Positions 62,480-64,000 of a DNA stretch of 64,000 nucleotides are shown piece after piece. Every line of letters begins with the position of its first letter. The first letter of the stretch is position 1. The notes below the pieces were generated by a model. The model was not told the DNA's origin and ran no database searches. It was given only the letters and a program-made list of their open reading frames with translations. This DNA comes from Liopterus haemorrhoidalis (lineage: Eukaryota > Arthropoda > Insecta > Coleoptera > Dytiscidae). Position numbers and translations under genes: made by a program. The stretch is taken from assembly GCA_963971575.1 (NCBI GenBank), contig OZ020623.1, positions 16,928,980 through 16,992,979 of the forward strand. Reading direction: 5' to 3'.

Positions 62480-62769
62480 TAAATAAAAAAAAAACAATAT
62501 CCCCAAAATTTTTTTAGATTAAATAATGTAGGAGAATTTTAAAAATTCAAATCGCATAATTCTGTCCCTAACAATTTTATAGTTAGGATTTATCAAAATT
62601 TTCAAAAATATAAATAAATATGAAAATTAAAAAAAAAAAAATTGTGTCAAAATTTTACAAGATTACAAGTCAATTAGGACCTTAAGATTTCAAAAATTTC
62701 AACCGCAGTTCTTTATCGCATTTACTTTTTGAAATATGTCCATGTGAAAAAGAAAATTTCTATAAATCA

Positions 62770-63640
62770 CGCCATATTAAAATTTGTCATAATTTTAAAA
62801 TACGCTAAACGAATAAGACCTCAAATTTTTTCTAGACTAAATCAACTACGAGAAATCCAAAAATTCTAACGTCAGGTCGTTTTCTCTAACCGTTTTTCGA
62901 GTAGTGATTTTTTTTAATTCACAATTTTCACAAATAATGTAAATTATGCCATTAAAAAAATTGTTTTAATCTCACAACGCATTAAACGTTAAAGCCCCAA
63001 ATTTTTTCTACTCTAAATAAACTACGGAGAATCCAAAAATTTCAACCGCAGGTCGCTATCTCTAACCGTTTTGGAGTTGTGATTTTTTTAAATTCACAAT
63101 TTTCACAAATAATATAAATTGTCGATAAAAAAATTGTCGTAATTTCAAAATGCGTTAAACGATTAAAGCCCCGAATTTTTTCTACACTAAATAAACTACG
63201 GAGAATCCAAAAATTTCAACCGCATGTCGCTATCTCTAACCGTTTTTGAGTTGTACTTTTTTTTACTTGACAATTTGCACAAATAATGTAAATTATGCCA
63301 TTAAAAAAATTGTCATAATCTCAAAACGCATTATACGATTAAAGGTCCAATTTTTTTTTTCTAGAATTAGTAAACTACGTATAATCCAAAAATTTCAACC
63401 ACAGGTCGCTATCTCTAATCGTTTTTGAGTTGTACTTTTTTTTAATTGACAATTTTCACAAATAATGTCATTCAAAAATTGTTGTAATTTAAAAGCGCAT
63501 TAAACGATTAAAGCCCCGAATTTTTTCAAGACTAAATAAACTACGAAGAATCCAAAAATTTCAACCGCAGGTCGCTCTCTCTAACTGTTTTTGAGTTGTG
63601 ATTTTTTTTAATTCACAATTTACACAAATAATGTAAATTA
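62770..63640. repeat. ~175-bp tandem repeat array
   Basis: Five units spaced 166-178 bp apart. GAGTTGTGATTTTTTTTAAT-type starts are at about 62899, 63070, 63248, 63426 and 63592. Each carries AATAATGTAAATTATG, GCATTAAACG, AAAGCCCC, ACTACGGAGAATCCAAAAAT and CCGCAGGTCGCTATCTCTAACC. Diverged copies occur inverted at 30790-31030 and 52860-53160. Confidence 0.88.
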
Positions 63641-64000
63641 TGTCATTAAAAAAAAATGTATTTCAAACCGCGTCAAACGATTTTTTTTGACGTAGCCCCA
63701 ATTTTTTTTTGACATAAATCTAAAACATTACTTGCATTTTATTGCAAATTATTACTTCATTATTTATAAATAATGTATACATAACAAATATTAATTATAT
63801 TTAATAGATCTTCATGAAATAGTATTTAATTTACAATTTTTATAATTACATTTATGTAAGGATTTAATTACAACAACTGGAAAAATATGTAAAACTAATG
63901 TAGTTTTTAACAATACATATTCGAAAATATTTATTCATGAGCACTTGTTGAACACGAGTGAAAATTGCACAAAAATATTGCTTCTTCCGTCCGAAAATAT
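63641..64000. other. AT-rich window end, no exon seen
   Basis: No coding match to the missing Megf8 N terminus on the minus strand. Presumed intron. Confidence 0.45.

Noticed and set aside
62899..63640. CRISPR-like array
   Set aside because: Units are ~175 bp, diverged throughout, with no short repeat/unique spacer alternation, in a eukaryotic genome.
60820..64000. Search for the Megf8 signal peptide and CUB1 exon
   Set aside because: No minus-strand frame with CUB motifs was seen; the interval is repeats, so the 5' exons are placed outside the window.

Overview
This is a 64 kb, AT-rich window of eukaryotic nuclear DNA, almost certainly from an insect or other arthropod. Bacterial gene organisation is absent. 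The one clear host gene is split by long introns with GT-AG junctions, and the rest is densely packed with DNA transposons (Tc1, mariner, pogo/Tigger, hAT, TTAA/piggyBac-type, a Mutator-like foldback, THAP-bearing elements) and 5'-truncated LINEs.

The host gene is on the minus strand and runs through about two thirds of the window, from 60819 down to a stop codon at 17086-17088. It encodes an orthologue of MEGF8 (multiple EGF-like-domains 8), a large single-pass membrane protein related to attractin. Eleven exons could be joined by phase-consistent junctions into 7,932 coding bases, about 2,643 residues. The order is: end of CUB1, EGF-EGF, six Kelch-like blades, PSI repeats, calcium-binding EGF, laminin-EGF, CUB2, EGF-EGF, a second Kelch propeller, PSI repeats, calcium-binding EGF, laminin-EGFs, membrane segment, cytoplasmic tail. 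The signal peptide and most of CUB1 must lie beyond 64000. The tail carries MAQRPFA, a variant of the MASRPFA motif of attractin/MEGF8 tails.

Layout: 1-7100 holds THAP-type repeats with inserted MITEs. 7220-8902 is a decayed Tc1-like element. 8903-11097 is AT-rich with little structure. 11098-12738 is a Tc1 element inside one copy of a tandem duplication. 13046-14860 holds dispersed repeats. 14870-17058 is a long-TIR foldback inserted 18 bases past the MEGF8 stop codon. 17086-60819 is MEGF8, with introns full of nested transposons. 60820-64000 is the intron upstream of the first visible exon, with a foldback MITE, a pogo element and a ~175-bp tandem repeat array.

No rRNA gene, intact tRNA gene, CRISPR array or operon was found. 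No new biological system is claimed. The strongest unusual signals are several insertions dated by matching empty sites within the window, recurring THAP-domain relics, TTAA elements that each carry their own subterminal palindrome, two Tigger-like relics ending in PCNA-box-like motifs, and a Mutator-like element sitting in the MEGF8 3' UTR.
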